This document shows, in pieces, positions 46,374 through 58,599 of a stretch of 64,000 nucleotides of DNA (the stretch's first letter is position 1; each line of letters opens with the position of its first letter). The stretch covers positions 8,494,864 through 8,558,863 of the forward strand of contig CM055111.1 of assembly GCA_029204225.1 (NCBI GenBank). Reading direction: 5' to 3'. A program made the position numbers and the translations under genes. The notes under the pieces were generated by a model that saw only the letters and a list, made by a program, of their open reading frames with translations, had not been told where the DNA came from and did not search any database. This DNA is from Diphasiastrum complanatum. Its lineage: Eukaryota > Streptophyta > Lycopodiopsida > Lycopodiales > Lycopodiaceae.

Positions 46374-47040
46374 CAAGCCTAGTGATGGTTAACCAAATTA
46401 AGGAGCCAATAAGACTCCTGAAAAGGGTGATGTCCTTGAAGGATCTTTCATCTCCCTTGTTAGGATTTTTTACAATATGCTCCATTGGTGTACCTATGCT
46501 CTTACAATTCTCCATATGAAATTTTTTCAGCATTGATAGAGCATATCTGGATTGACATATAAAAGCATAATCATCATGAAAGTCAATCTCTAGGCCTAAG
46601 ATATAATGGATCTTTCCTAGATCTTGCATTTTAAACTCACCTCCAAATGCAACTTTAGTTTTTTCAACTAGATTGATGCAACTTCCACAAAGGCTAATGT
46701 CATCTACATAAATGAGAAGAATGACAAGAGCACTAGCAATAAACTTTAGATACATGGACGGATCATAGTTACTTAGGATAAATCCTAGTGAGATAAGAAA
46801 AGAGTTGAGTTTAGCATACCATGATCTTGGTGCTTGCTTGAGTCCATAAAGACTTTTGAAAAGCAAGCAAACTTTTGATTCATCCTTGATGAATCCTTGA
46901 GGTTGCTCCATATAGATTTTCTCTTCAAGGTATCCACTGAGAAATGCCTTGGAAACATCTAATTGGAACACCTTCCATTTGAAATAACAAGCAATAGATA
47001 TGATGATTCTTATTGTCACCATCTTTGCAATACGTGCAAA
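46374..47040 (-). pseudogene. Copia RT fragment with intact YVDD (right copy)
   Basis: Minus-strand equivalent of 8780-9450. FQLDVSKAFLSG, YGLKQAPRSWY and LLIYVDD are readable in one frame of 234 codons (46318-47022). It differs from the left copy at two residues (CKSIG for CKNIG; HIV for HVV). Directly abuts the captured lipid-transfer exon. Confidence 0.9.
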
Positions 47041-47047
47041 GATCTCT

Positions 47048-47217
47048 TACGTCAGTGCTCAGTGCAATTCTAGCAACTTTGGGTCCTTGACTGGGTGCCT
47101 CTCGGCTGCTGGCAATCGGCCTATGAAGCCCTCACAAAATTGCTGTAATGCACTCAAGGCATATCAGGGGAAAGCTCAATGTTTGTGCGCTACTCTGACT
47201 GCAGCGAAACAAAAAGT
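47048..47217 (+). pseudogene. Captured lipid-transfer-protein exon fragment (right copy)
   Basis: 170 bp identical to 26460-26629 except for two mismatches by eye; one of them is shared with the copy at 8603-8772. The chimeric frame 47000-47233 contains six of the eight cysteines and no signal peptide. The shared mismatch means both copies descend from one capture event. Confidence 0.95.
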
Positions 47218-48383
47218 TGATTTGAATGAATAAATGTCGATTCTTTCCGTTGGCATTCGATCCAAATGCACCAATGGCGTCCGACAGTGTTAAAGATCAG
47301 TTTTCCTTAGCCAGATTGTACTTTCATGTCGCGATGATGGGTGGCTCTTGGGAATCAAGATTTACAACTTTGACAATGTCAAAGTGGATCTCCGGAGTGC
47401 GTAGGTGTTTTTTATTGCACAATTTGGATTTCAACATTGTCCGACTCGACTTCATGCAGAAGGTGCAGCATTATTTGATCAAAGTTCTAATCAAAGCCCG
47501 AAATAAATAATCTTTGTGAAGTGTCATGGGACCGCCACCAGTTTTGGTGGGGGATATCGTTGGAGGATTTTCGGATCCTGAGGCAACCCTAACCCTAGTT
47601 AATAAGTGAGAGGGATTTGGCACCCTGCGTGTGTAAGTCCAACCCGATGATCACATAGTTAATTGATAATTAGAAAGTCAATAAAAGGACTTTAGGCCTT
47701 TTTGCAAGACTTTTAATGCTGCAGGCCTAAATATCAAGTTAGTGAATAAAGTTGGGACTCCCGCCAAAATTGGTTCAAATTCAAATTCAAATTGGTTCCC
47801 TCCAATTATTGAATGGGTTCTCATTCTTTTGTAAATTTGAATAGTTAGGAAAGTAGAAATAGGCCAATAGGATTTTGAGGCCAAGGCCCTCCTCTCCACT
47901 ATAAATAGGGGAAAACTCGAGTTGCTCCTCATGTTTTCAATTTCATTTCAATACAAGTAGATTGGTTCTCTTATGGAATGGATATGTAAATGTTCTTGCT
48001 CTCAATCTCTATTCCTCCATCTTTTATGCTTTTATTGTATTTTCTAAGTGATTGGATTTGAATGTTATTGGAATCAGTAATTCTTATGCCTTTTTTGAGA
48101 GCGAAAGGGAGAGAGAAAAAGAGTAAGCTATTATCATTTTGGATCTTAAGCTTAATGGATGTAGTGTCAATGTTAGTGTTAATGGATGATAGAGATATGC
48201 TATCGCTCTCATGGGATCGCGTGACGACTGCCTTCATCTCCTTGATGCTCGTGTGCTTGGATCTTGGATTTAGGATAGGATAAATAATACCACTACAACA
48301 AGAAACTTGTAGAGTTCTCATCCTAGAATGCAATTCTAGCTAAAATTGTGTTCAAATTTGCTTGCATTGATAGAATAGTTTTG
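47218..48383 (+). mobile_element. Spacer part a: LTR-like sequence with TATA box (right copy)
   Basis: Promoter-like CTATAAATAG at 47899-47908. Purine-rich GGTGGGGGATATCG near 47547. An unrecognised 94-codon frame occupies 47226-47510. It is the reverse complement of 7438-8602. Confidence 0.45.
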
Positions 48384-50064
48384 ATTAGAAGTTGCTTATT
48401 GGTTCAATCTGAATCCATAGGAATAATTTTGAGTGACATTTATGTGTTTTTTATTTCATTTGATTCTGGTTAGATTGATACAAATGTGAAGGATTTCAAA
48501 TCATTCAAGATCCAATCCATGTCCCTGATCTTTGGTTACAATAAGGAGCAAACCGACAATCCTGCCAATGTAGAAAAATCAGCATCTACCTACAAAATGA
48601 GATGCAAACTCTATGAGATACTAATCAAACATGAACCAAAACACAAAATATAGTTGATGTCCATACAATTACAGTACCCTACTGTACTTCACACATGTGG
48701 AACCGAAAATAGCAATAAATGATCATTCTACACATAGAATTGCAAGATAACATCATGAGAGTGCACCAATGAGTAGCAGAACCCAAAGAGGACCATGTAT
48801 AATGATGAAATGAGAGAGAGAAGAGAGAATATTTGTCTCTCCACGAGTTACATCCTTTTATAACAAGTCCAAGCCCTATTTGGCCTTCACACAATGAAGT
48901 GCAAGCCTAGATCTCTTCTTGTATCTAGCTAACTCTTGTGCACCTAGAGGTACATCTTCATCTTCAATCAAGAATTCATAAAGGTCTTGGAGCACCAAGA
49001 GTGACTCCATCCTAACCTTCCAAATAGCATAATTTGTAGAATTCAATCTCTCACTAGCTTCTAGAAGGTATGCTCTAGCAGATCCCATCTTACTAACGAC
49101 ATCTACAAACAAGAAATAGATTTGATTGACTTGAAACCCACAAAGGTCTCACACTTGCAGTCTTTCACTCAAATTTGATTTCTAATCCAACAAATGGACT
49201 TATAATGACAGTTCTATCACTCCATCGCAAAGCTAGAATGAAGATAAGATGAAGTGAAAACTACTTTCAAACAAATCTTGCCAAGAAATGGATTTGATTG
49301 TCTCTAGAAACTCACTAAGGTCTCTCTCTTGTAGTGTTTCACTCAAATTAGATTTCTAATCCAACAAATGGACTTATAATCTCAGTTCTAGCACTCCCTC
49401 ACAAAGATGGGATGAAGATAAGATGATGTGAAATCTACTTACAATCAAATCTTGCCAATATTGGCTATTTTTGGACAAAAAAATGACTGAATCTCTTCCT
49501 TCCTACTTGGTGTACTTTAAAGACCCGTTTTTAACCTTAATAGGACTTGAACTCAGCCTAGATTAATTAGATTCCATGAAACAAATTCAAATCTAATCAA
49601 TGGCTAATGATCTTGGTAGATTATCTTGGTTCCACCAAAAACTACACCAACAGTTCACAAATTCAATTTACAATGACCAAATGAATGTAGTTCATTTAAT
49701 GCTGGTTCAGAAGTGCCCACACATGGGAATAGTACAAAATTTGATCCTAAAGAAGTTTGGGATCAATTCCTACCACCAAAACTTAGCACCAAACTCGCCC
49801 TCACAAGACTAGTTTTTAGCATACAAAACTGCTAAAAATGGATTTGAATGGATCTAAGATCAAAGCCCTTGTACTTGGCTCTGATACCATGTGAAAGTAC
49901 AATACTTTGAGGACAAAAAATGGATCTTAAAATATCCACAAGAGAGATTATGTGCTTGCTTAACAATGCATCAAAAAACTAGACAATAAATGCTGATCTA
50001 GATTAGCAATTTGACACATAACAAGTATGGATAATTAATAAACAAGATCAAAGACCCAAATCTG
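48384..50064 (-). repeat. Palindrome arm T': LTR-like segment, gag remnant and primer site
   Basis: On the minus strand, the open Copia gag remnant is 48876-49112 (LNSTNYAIWKVRMESLL) and the primer site is at 49877-49889. The gag frame is open as in 5757-7437, of which this block is the inverted copy. Confidence 0.88.
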
Positions 50065-51059
50065 AGTCCACACGTGTACTACAGGCTGTAGTACGGCCTT
50101 CAACCTATGAAACAAGTATAAATTGATTTGGTTTCATTTGGATCACAAAAACTCAATGTACATAGTAGTTGGATCTGGCTCAGAGATTTAACTTATGTCA
50201 AACCTGTGAAGGTTAACTCTTGCAGATGCAAAGGTTATTGATGTTTGTGAAGGTCCTTTAGATAAAAAAAATTCACTTGTTTCCTTACAGATCATTCAAT
50301 ATTGGAAACTAACTCTTGCAGACTTCATCACTGATGGAAAACAACAGTTTAAAAAGAATGGGATGGTTTGTGAAGGTTACTTCTCAGTGGTGCGAGAGGT
50401 ATTGATGTCTGCAAGGGTTCAAAATCACTTTTTGGCTCACAAAACATTCAATATCTCAAACTAACTCTCCTTGACTTCATCACTGATAGAAAATGACATT
50501 CTAAAGACAATGGGATGGTTTTCAAAGGTTACTTCTCAGTGGTGCAAGAGTTATTGTTGTCTACAAGGGGTCATAATCACTTTTTACCTCACAAAATAAT
50601 CAATAATTCAAACCAACTCTCACAGCCTCTTCTATGTCCTTGTCTCACTGAGATGGAACTTCAAAAGCTTTTGTGAAGGTTAGTTCCTACAAAAATTTAA
50701 AATTTTGATGTCTGTGAGGGTTTTGTCTTAGATTTTGCTATTCTGGATCTTGGGAACCTTCGTAGAGGGTCTTACTCTGCAAGGAACTCTTGCAGACTTC
50801 TCCGTGTCCTGGTCTCAGTCAGATGGAACTTCAGAGAGCTCTACGAAGGATACTTAGTAGTATTTTAAAGTTTTTATAGTCTTTATATTTTTTTGGCTAT
50901 TTTGGCAAAATGGCTGAGAACTAACTCTCGCAAAAAGTACAATAGCTTCTACTGATGTGGTAGAAGGTACTGCCAGGTCTGCAAAGGTTTGTTTGGACAT
51001 ATTTGAAAGTTATAGCCTCTAAACCATTTTCCCACCTAATTTCTCCGCCAAAAAGCTTA

Positions 51060-51821
51060 ACAATTTTTTACTCTCTCACCTATGGAGTCTCATGTAAAGC
51101 TGACTATAAGAGGTAATGAAAGATCCTTCAAGGACATTACTCTCTATAGAAAGCTAGTTGGGTCACTTATCTATCTAACCATCACAAGACCAGATCTAAG
51201 CTATTGTGTTGATAGATTGAGTCAATTTATGCAAGATCCTAGTGAGGAGCATTGGAAGCTAGAAAAACGAGTTTTGAGGTATATCATGGCAACTCGACAT
51301 TTTGGCATATTGTATGAGGCATCATCACCTAGCTTGTTTGGATTTTTAGATTCGTACTTTTCTAGAGATCAATCCATTAGTGCTCATTGTATTTCATAGG
51401 TGATGGAGCTATATCTTGGATGTCAAAGAAACAAGCCACTATCTCATTGTCATCTAGTGAGGCCGAGTACAAAGCACTTACTCATTGCACAAAGGAGATG
51501 GTATGGATCAAGAGGATGATCAAGGATCTTCACTTGCTGGATTTTTTAGAGAGCCCAATCATCTTTTGTGACAACCTATCAGCCCAAGAGTTGGCAATCA
51601 ATCCTAACATTCATGCTAAGAGCAAGCATATTGAAGTGGCATATCATTTTGTGAGGGAGCAAGTCATGGCAAAGGAGGTGGAGCTTCAACATGTTTCTTC
51701 AAGAGAATGTGTAGCTGATATCTTTACCAGAACATTGGGAAAAGAATCGTTTATGAAGCATAGGACATCACTTGGAGTGTTATCAAAGTCTATGCTAAAA
51801 CTAGTTGAAGAGGGAGTGTGA
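51060..51821 (+). pseudogene. Copia RT / RNase H remnant with 286-bp deletion
   Basis: Plus-strand equivalent of 3713-4775. The RT-palm end is lost: the Copia LTR sequence (reversed) joins directly to the linker at about 51078, across a TG dinucleotide shared by both sides. The linker (SHVKLTIRGNERSFKD), LVGSLIYLTITRPDLSYCV and RNase H (51387-51821) are readable. A polypurine tract and TGTGAAAG LTR start follow at 51810-51830. Confidence 0.9.
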
Positions 51822-52770
51822 AAGATTTCAACTAGTTTAGTCAAATTTGCTATATTGGTTTATTTGGCAATTGAGGCCAATTTCATATTAGACTTAGAAT
51901 TTGACTTTTCAACATTAGGAGAGTTTTGAGCTCCAAAAGGACCTTATATGAATTCGTGCAAAGATTCATTTTGTATTATTAAAATATTATAGCATTATTT
52001 TCAGCTAATAAATTTGACTTGCCATAACATTTAACTGTAGCTCAAAAGTATGTCATATAACATATCATTGGAAAGTGCTTGCCGAGCGCTTTCGAATGCA
52101 ATAGACTGCGCTAAACTTGGACTTACCCCTAAAAAGTTATGCCATTTTTAATGTGGAATCAAAATGTGGACTCAAAAAGTTACGTTATGTAGATTTCAAA
52201 TTTGACTGTTTTGGTTGGTCCATGTGTAAGAAAAATTTGAGAAAAAATAAAAAGAGAATCTTTACAAAGGGCTCTTTTGGGACTTAGAACTCTCTTAATG
52301 AGTTACATTAGTCTAAAGGCATTTGAATAAACACTTTTGAAAAGTGTGGGAAAGTGTAGTACATGAGTTTTTGATAGATCCAATTTGAGTAGTAGAGACA
52401 TTGAATCTAGTCACAAACATGGTAGGGTTTTTTATTATGGAGGGAAACCAAAGTTTGAAATTAGGTTTGGACCTGTTATAAAAGGATGTAACTCGTGGGA
52501 AGAGAAGTTTCTCTCTCTCACATCTCATTTCATGCTTATACATGAGTTCTATTTGGGTCATCTATCCATTGGTGCACTATATTGGTGATATCTTGCAATT
52601 TTGTGTGTAGAATGCTCAATTTATGGTATATTCGGATCCACATGTGTGAAATATAGTAGCTCACTGTTTTGGTATGGACAAAAACTTCATTTCATGTTTT
52701 GATTGATGTTTGATCAAGATCTATTAGAGTTTGCATCTTATTCATAGAATAGATGTTGATTTTTCTACAT
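51820..52770 (+). mobile_element. LTR-like segment between Copia RNase H and Gypsy gag
   Basis: It begins TGTGAAAGATTTC right after a purine tract, has TTATAAAAGG near 52478 and ends TTTTCTACA followed by TTGGCAAGG, a plausible primer-like start. The odd feature is that a Copia pol end precedes it while a Gypsy-type gag follows, so the segment is either a recombinant or two nested LTRs. Confidence 0.5.
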
Positions 52771-52859
52771 TGGCAAGGTTGGTGATTTGTTGTCTTTCTA
52801 AACAAAGATCAAAAGGATGTTCTTGATCTTAATGATCTGAAACTCTTCACATTCCTTAC

Positions 52860-53580
52860 CGCAATTCCATGGAAACAATGCTCACGAGCATCTCAAACAT
52901 TTTGAGACACTAATGGTTGTTAATGTGATTGTAAATCCTACGCATAGGATGATATTCTTTTCCACAACTTTGGTAGGAAAAGCTAGGCATTGGTATTATA
53001 ATCTACCCAAAGCTTCTATCACTACTTGAAAATAATTGTTTGAGCTATTTTTAGCAGAGTTTGGACCTAGATACAATGTTGATATTCTAATGTTCACTCT
53101 AACCACGATACAACAAGAACTAGGAGTATCAGTACGCTTGTATATCAAACGACTCAAGGAGCTCATTCGAAAATTGAATATAGGGCTAGCAATTGAGGTA
53201 TCATCTTAATTAGTGCTCACTTTTTTCCCAAGGGCCTACAATCGGATATACAATTAGTAGTATGCCAATCTGGAGTCTCCCCTTTTGAAGAGGCGGTATC
53301 TAGAGCCATGATTATTGAGGCAGCTTACATCACTACATCTAAATGTCAAGCAATGAGGAATCCAATCCTAGATTGTAGTCAACGGACAGTAAGGGATGAG
53401 TTGAATGTTATGAGAGACCTACACCATACATCCAAACCCCCAAGACCAAGACCACACTACACACCTAAGAGGGATGGTGTGATGCCAAATTGTCACACTT
53501 TTGATCAAGGGACTAAAGGTATATCAGTCCTTTTAGTACACAAGAATGACACCGTGGAAACAAAAATGCCTACGCTATAG
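52860..53580 (+). pseudogene. Gypsy gag remnant (right palindrome arm)
   Basis: The frame reads a Retrotrans_gag core: TLVGKARHWYYNLPKASIT, then after a stop FLAEFGPRYNVDILMFTLTT and VSVRLYIKRLKELIRKLN. A tail follows at 53308-53580 (IIEAAYITTSK). It is broken by two stops and a shift near 53205. No zinc knuckle was seen. Protease or RT are not attached downstream. Confidence 0.8.
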
Positions 53581-53587
53581 GATATGG

Positions 53588-55990
53588 GATTAATGCCAGA
53601 ATTATACCCTCAAAACTACCATAACTAGAACATGATGAAGTAGATAGAATATCAATCAATCTTGAGATATCTCAAGAGGAACCTTATTGTTTAGAATTGT
53701 GATGGGGCACAAGAGGATTATGGTCAAATCTACATTGTTATGGGCTAGTCAATTGTGGAATACAAACTGATATAAATATACACCCATGGACTAGATATCA
53801 TAAATATACCCCTCAGGATCGGGCGAGCGTACTGACCATAACCAAAAGTGAGTTGCAAGCATCGTCTGAGGAGGCAACACAATCGATGTTTAGTGACTAA
53901 CCTCAAAATGGGAAGAAATAGATGAACCTGTGCAAAAAGTACAAAAAGGACCAAGAGTGGATCCTAATCTGATCCTCAAGAGGGATTGGTTGTCAGATTA
54001 CTTGATCTATCAATCTACTTGAGATTAAGATCAATCTAGATCAATTCTAGACACAAAATCCTAACAAGAACAATCATTAATTGAAGATAAGTGTACTTTA
54101 TGGTTTCACACATGTGAAACACTGTCTGAGTACGAACTCCAACCTGAAAATCAAGTACACATTGATAGATCCTCAAAACAATCAAAACAAATGTAGACAA
54201 ATGGAGAGAATCACTCAAAATTGCTTCCAAAACCAAGATTGGTGTCTCACATTGATTATGGCCAAATGTGGCTCTATATATACAATAAGTGGGAGCTCGT
54301 GGTACTAATCATCCCTTTGATCCCACATGTGTGAAGGTGCTTTGTCATATGATGATTCATCATGCAAAGTTGACACTTGGACAAAACCTTCTATTTTGAG
54401 CACCTTTGGTCCATTTTCCTTCTATATGGAGATCTACTTGAAAATCTTCTAGAAGTCAAAATTCGTCTACTTCAGCTTATTCCACACATGTGAGCTGTCC
54501 TCTACACATGGGATGTGACACCTAACCAAAGGATGTGGCTCATGCAATCAATAGATTGATGCCATGTGTCATATGTCTAGAAAACTAGTTTTTGGCCTTT
54601 TCAGCCACTAGAACTTGAATTAAATCATATGTACAACCTATATGATTATGGTACATGACAAGTACACTATTTTCACACATGGGAACAGGCTCCACACATG
54701 TGTGTTTATCTATATACAAGATTTTTGGCCTCTACCAAGCTTATTTTTGCATTTTTCACAGAACCTAGATGGACAGGCCCAATACACTACTCTCCCAGAC
54801 CCAGACCACTAGATCTAGATGCATCAATTTTTGGTAGTGAAAGTATTACACTCCTAGCTCCAATGACATTAATCAAGAGGAGTCATACGGTATATAGAAC
54901 CTATTCGAGAATCATAAGAATGTCGTGAGAAAGAAGAGTACATCGATAAACACCAACGAGGATGGGTACAAAAACTGTGTCCAAGAGACCTAAGAGTTAA
55001 TAGATAATATACTCCATTGGAAAGAGGGCGTGCCAGGCTATGTCGAGAACGAAGGGGCTGAATCAAAATTCAGAGAGGAGATCGGGAATACTATACCTCC
55101 AATCATGGATATAAATAATGGGAATGAACCCTATGATACGAGAAGGATATTTCAGGCTACAAATGCAAACCTTCCATTTCTACCATGGAACCGAAACATA
55201 CACCAAAATCACCCACATCAGTTGACAAATCTGAATAATTTAGCCTCCTATTCAATATATCATGTTAGACCTATAACATAAGATGAATATCCAGATAACA
55301 AGGTCAATCTGGGGTAGTCGATATGATGACAAACTATACTCTTATTCTTGATTTTACCTATGGGATAAGGGAAAATAGGAAGTCTAAGTTTTATTTTCAT
55401 TTGTTCATTCTCCTACTTTGTTAATCTTGTTGTTTGGTGAATTTCTTTTCCATTCTGTATGTTATAAAAAATAAAAGAGGCAAATCAAAATTATTTCTAG
55501 AAATGATGTTTGTTGTTGTATGCAGGAACCCTTGTTGAAGTGCAGAAATATGATGATCCAGAAGTCAAAGTCATTTGCACCCACCACCCCTACACTTGCA
55601 TCATATAGCCACGGCGTGATTGGACCAACTGATTGCAACGTTGAATGAATGCATTCATATCCATACACTCCACATATACTCTAAGCTACATAGGTCATCA
55701 TGCATTGTTGTAACGGGCCTATGATTGATTGATATAGAAGCATATGGGGGGTTAAAGAGAGGAAAAATTTGGGAAGAAAAACAGTGCAACAGGGAGGGGA
55801 GTGATTCCTCTACCCGATTGATAAGACACTTGAAAAAGAAAAAGAAAAAGAGAGAGACCTATATCAGTTTGATGATGCTTGATGGCTCCAAATCGGATCT
55901 ATAACCATTTGTGAGGTTCGACATCTTTCCTCGCAGTACTTGATTGGATCTGATTAGTAGGCCATCTCAAATGGAGCTAGATCTCCTCTA
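53588..55990. repeat. Palindrome flank including block Y (right copy)
   Basis: 54407-55990 is the inverted copy of 1291-2862; 53588-54406 is present only here. Mostly non-coding. The open frame at 55030-55281 (NTIPPIMDINNGNEPYD) has a counterpart at 2000-2251 and no recognised motif. At 55520 a TTGTTGTATGCAG run resembles a splice acceptor ahead of a short open stretch (LVEVQKYDDPEVKVI), which could be a relic exon; this is weak. Confidence 0.6.
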
Positions 55991-58599
55991 GCTCATTATT
56001 CAGATTCCTTTCATAGATCTCATTCATAGTGGACATCAATTAGTGGATCACACAATTTAGATTCAATCAAAAGATCCCAACAACTTACAATTGAAATTTT
56101 CATGTAGATCCATTATGATGAAGCTTGTTATTTGAGAGGCACAATGATATCATGAGTGGATCTATGATCATCAACACGACTGAAACTTTTTGATGTGCAT
56201 TATAGATCTCATAGATCTTGTAGTTATTCCACGATATATGCATCAGAATCATTAGACAAGATTCAAGTACAAGATTTAGACATTGAATTACCCACATTAC
56301 GAATGGTTTTGAGATCACATACACCTTATCAATCATATCTCTGTGAAAGTGATAGATCGCATTAACACACACACACACACACACCGATGGGACGATATTA
56401 GACACATTGTTGATGACTTGCATCCATATAATCCCACCACCAATTTTGAGATTTGCATTCACACACACACACACACACACCGATGGGACAATATTAGACA
56501 CATTGTTGATGACTTGCATCCATATAATCCCACCACTAATTTTGAGATTTGCATTTGCATATTCCTCCATGCATGGGTCTGAAAAGAGGGCATTGCCTTA
56601 AAATCTGATGGGATTGGGAGCATTTGCCATTTAGATCACGTGTGGGTTTTACTGCAGGTACAAAGGCACAAAATTATTTGAAGATGTTGCACTTAAAGCC
56701 AATCATGTTGCAGATGGATCATATGGGCTAAATCGATTGCCTTTGGGTAGGTAGCTGTTGAAGACACCACACTAGATCACTGTGGTTAGCATCACCCAAC
56801 AAGGGTGCTGAGCCCACTATACTTGATAAGGCTAATACTAGATGAGCCATTCTGAGTCCATCCGTGTGGGGACCGCACTCACCAGTGAAGTCACCAATGT
56901 TAGCCGATATTTCTGCATGAAAAATCGGGCTATTTTTAGAGCAATTTTTCACAATTTTGTAAAAACTAGCATGTAAAATCCGGCTGTTAATGGTAAAAAT
57001 GGCACAAAATTGCCTATAGATAGCCCGCCCGAAAAGTGGCTAGAGAAAATTTTGCGGTCTTAGAAATGGCCGATATAGATATTTTACGGCTTTTAAAATT
57101 AGCCAGTTGTAAAAGATAGTCGGCATGACCGTGCTAAAGTTTCGCCATGTACTTTGTCACTTTTTGCTAATACATAATTACCGAGTGTTTTGTAAGGAAA
57201 CCGGTCTACCAAAGATATCCCAAGTGATGAGTGCCACAAAAGACAGTGCAAATAGAAATATTGGCAATGGGAAAAGGATTTGAAATGGCAAGAAGGGCTT
57301 GAAGGGCATGAAAAGCATGAAGAATGGAAAGCTTGCATTGTGAAGGGGGACCATTGGGGTTTGGTTGATAAAGCTATGCTTGCACTCCTTGATTGTTGGA
57401 TGCTAATGTATTGTTCAAAGACGTGTGTTAAGGTCGGAAGGGAGAGAATTGAAGGTTGGGTTGGGTGAGAGAGAAGAGATATGAGAGGAGTGGGTTGTAA
57501 GGGCATTTGAGAGTGTGGCCTTTGTGAGGAGGGTGAGTGTTTTGCTTTTTGCTTTGTGTATTTGGTTGTGAATGAGTAGAAACATTGTCTTGTTATGAAT
57601 GCTTGTGGTTTGCACATTGGCAAGCGAGGAGGAGGACCGTTGCCACTCATGCACTTGACCAAGTGTCCTCGTGAGCATATGACACATGTCTCGTTGACCG
57701 GTCAACTCCTACTTTTTAGGAGATCAATCCAGCAGCCTCTAAATTAAGAACAGTACCCTATACCAGAAATATAAGCAAGACAACAAGCTATCAAAAACCT
57801 GCTATTTACATTCTCTTACAAAACACCATAGGCTGGTGTAAGCCATTTTAATATTTACAATTTACAAGTCCAAGTGTTCACACTGAGGCAAGAATATAAG
57901 TTCACCCCCACCTCCCATACTGCTACTGCTACGCAATAGCAGCTTGTTGATGCTGCTACATAGCAGCCCTCTGAGACTGAGCGCTCCGGTTTTGCCCCAA
58001 TCACTCCTAACCCTTTGCTAGACACAAAATTTACAACAGTTCTAAGGTCGGAAATTGATTCATTCCTATTTGGCAGCTTATGGAAGAATTCAGGAAAGAA
58101 TTCAAGGGATTGAGAAGTGAAGAGGGGATTTTTACAAAGTCATTGAAGAAGCTTATAACATAGAAGGGCCCTATGGAAGCGAAATATTTTGTTTACAAGA
58201 GAAGCAGGGCTCCCCATCTCACACTACAACAAAGATTCAAGAACTAGAGTCTCAGATCACTCAGCAAGGAAACCCTCTCTTTGGCAACAATGTTGAAAAA
58301 AGGTAGTAAGCTACGTGCCCCCATTTCATCCGTTATTCCAGCTACTCTTTCCCAAGAAAAGTCTCGAGCACATAAATCTCTCAACATTAGAGTGTGCAAC
58401 ATTACAGACAACCAAAATGCACATGAAGAGGCAAAGCATTTCCTTGAGACTACACTAATGCCGAAGTTTTAAATTCAGCTTGGAGAACCACGAGGGATAA
58501 TGCCACCTTGCTAATTTGCTTTGATTAACTTGATACTCATAGGGAGCCAAACTACATGGCACTCATATCTACACGAATGATGACCTTAACTATATCCAA
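55991..58599. other. Unique, mostly non-coding stretch
   Basis: No recognised gene. A 187-codon minus-strand frame at 57099-57662 is Ser/Pro/His-rich, without motifs, and looks like chance. A CTGCTAC-rich area with small fold-backs lies near 57918-57970. A plus-strand frame at 58281-58472 is unrecognised. The segment is absent at the corresponding place in the left duplicate. Confidence 0.4.
56365..56556. repeat. Two-copy 96-bp repeat each led by (AC)10
   Basis: (AC)10 tracts at 56365-56384 and 56461-56480 each lead a 96-bp unit (CGATGGGAC... to ...TTTGAGATTTGCAT). The units differ at a few bases, for example GACGATATT versus GACAATATT. Only one degenerate further step (TTTGCAT) follows. Confidence 0.9.

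Larger units (their letters stand above)
39618..53587. repeat. Giant palindrome, arms about 5.2-5.6 kb with a 3.16-kb spacer
   Basis: Left arm 39618-45220 pairs with right arm 48384-53587 in inverted orientation. Each arm contains a Gypsy gag remnant, an LTR-like segment, Copia RT/RNase H, Copia LTR, primer site, Copia gag and an LTR-like segment. The spacer 45221-48383 is unique to the centre. The left arm has an extra 101 bp from a SINE insertion and the right arm has a 286-bp deletion. The same structure, missing one outer arm, is 1291-11913. Confidence 0.9.

Noticed and set aside
57099-57662. A 187-residue minus-strand gene
   Set aside because: The composition is Ser/Pro/His-rich, there is no motif or splice context, and it has no second copy. 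It reads like chance in a purine/pyrimidine-skewed stretch.
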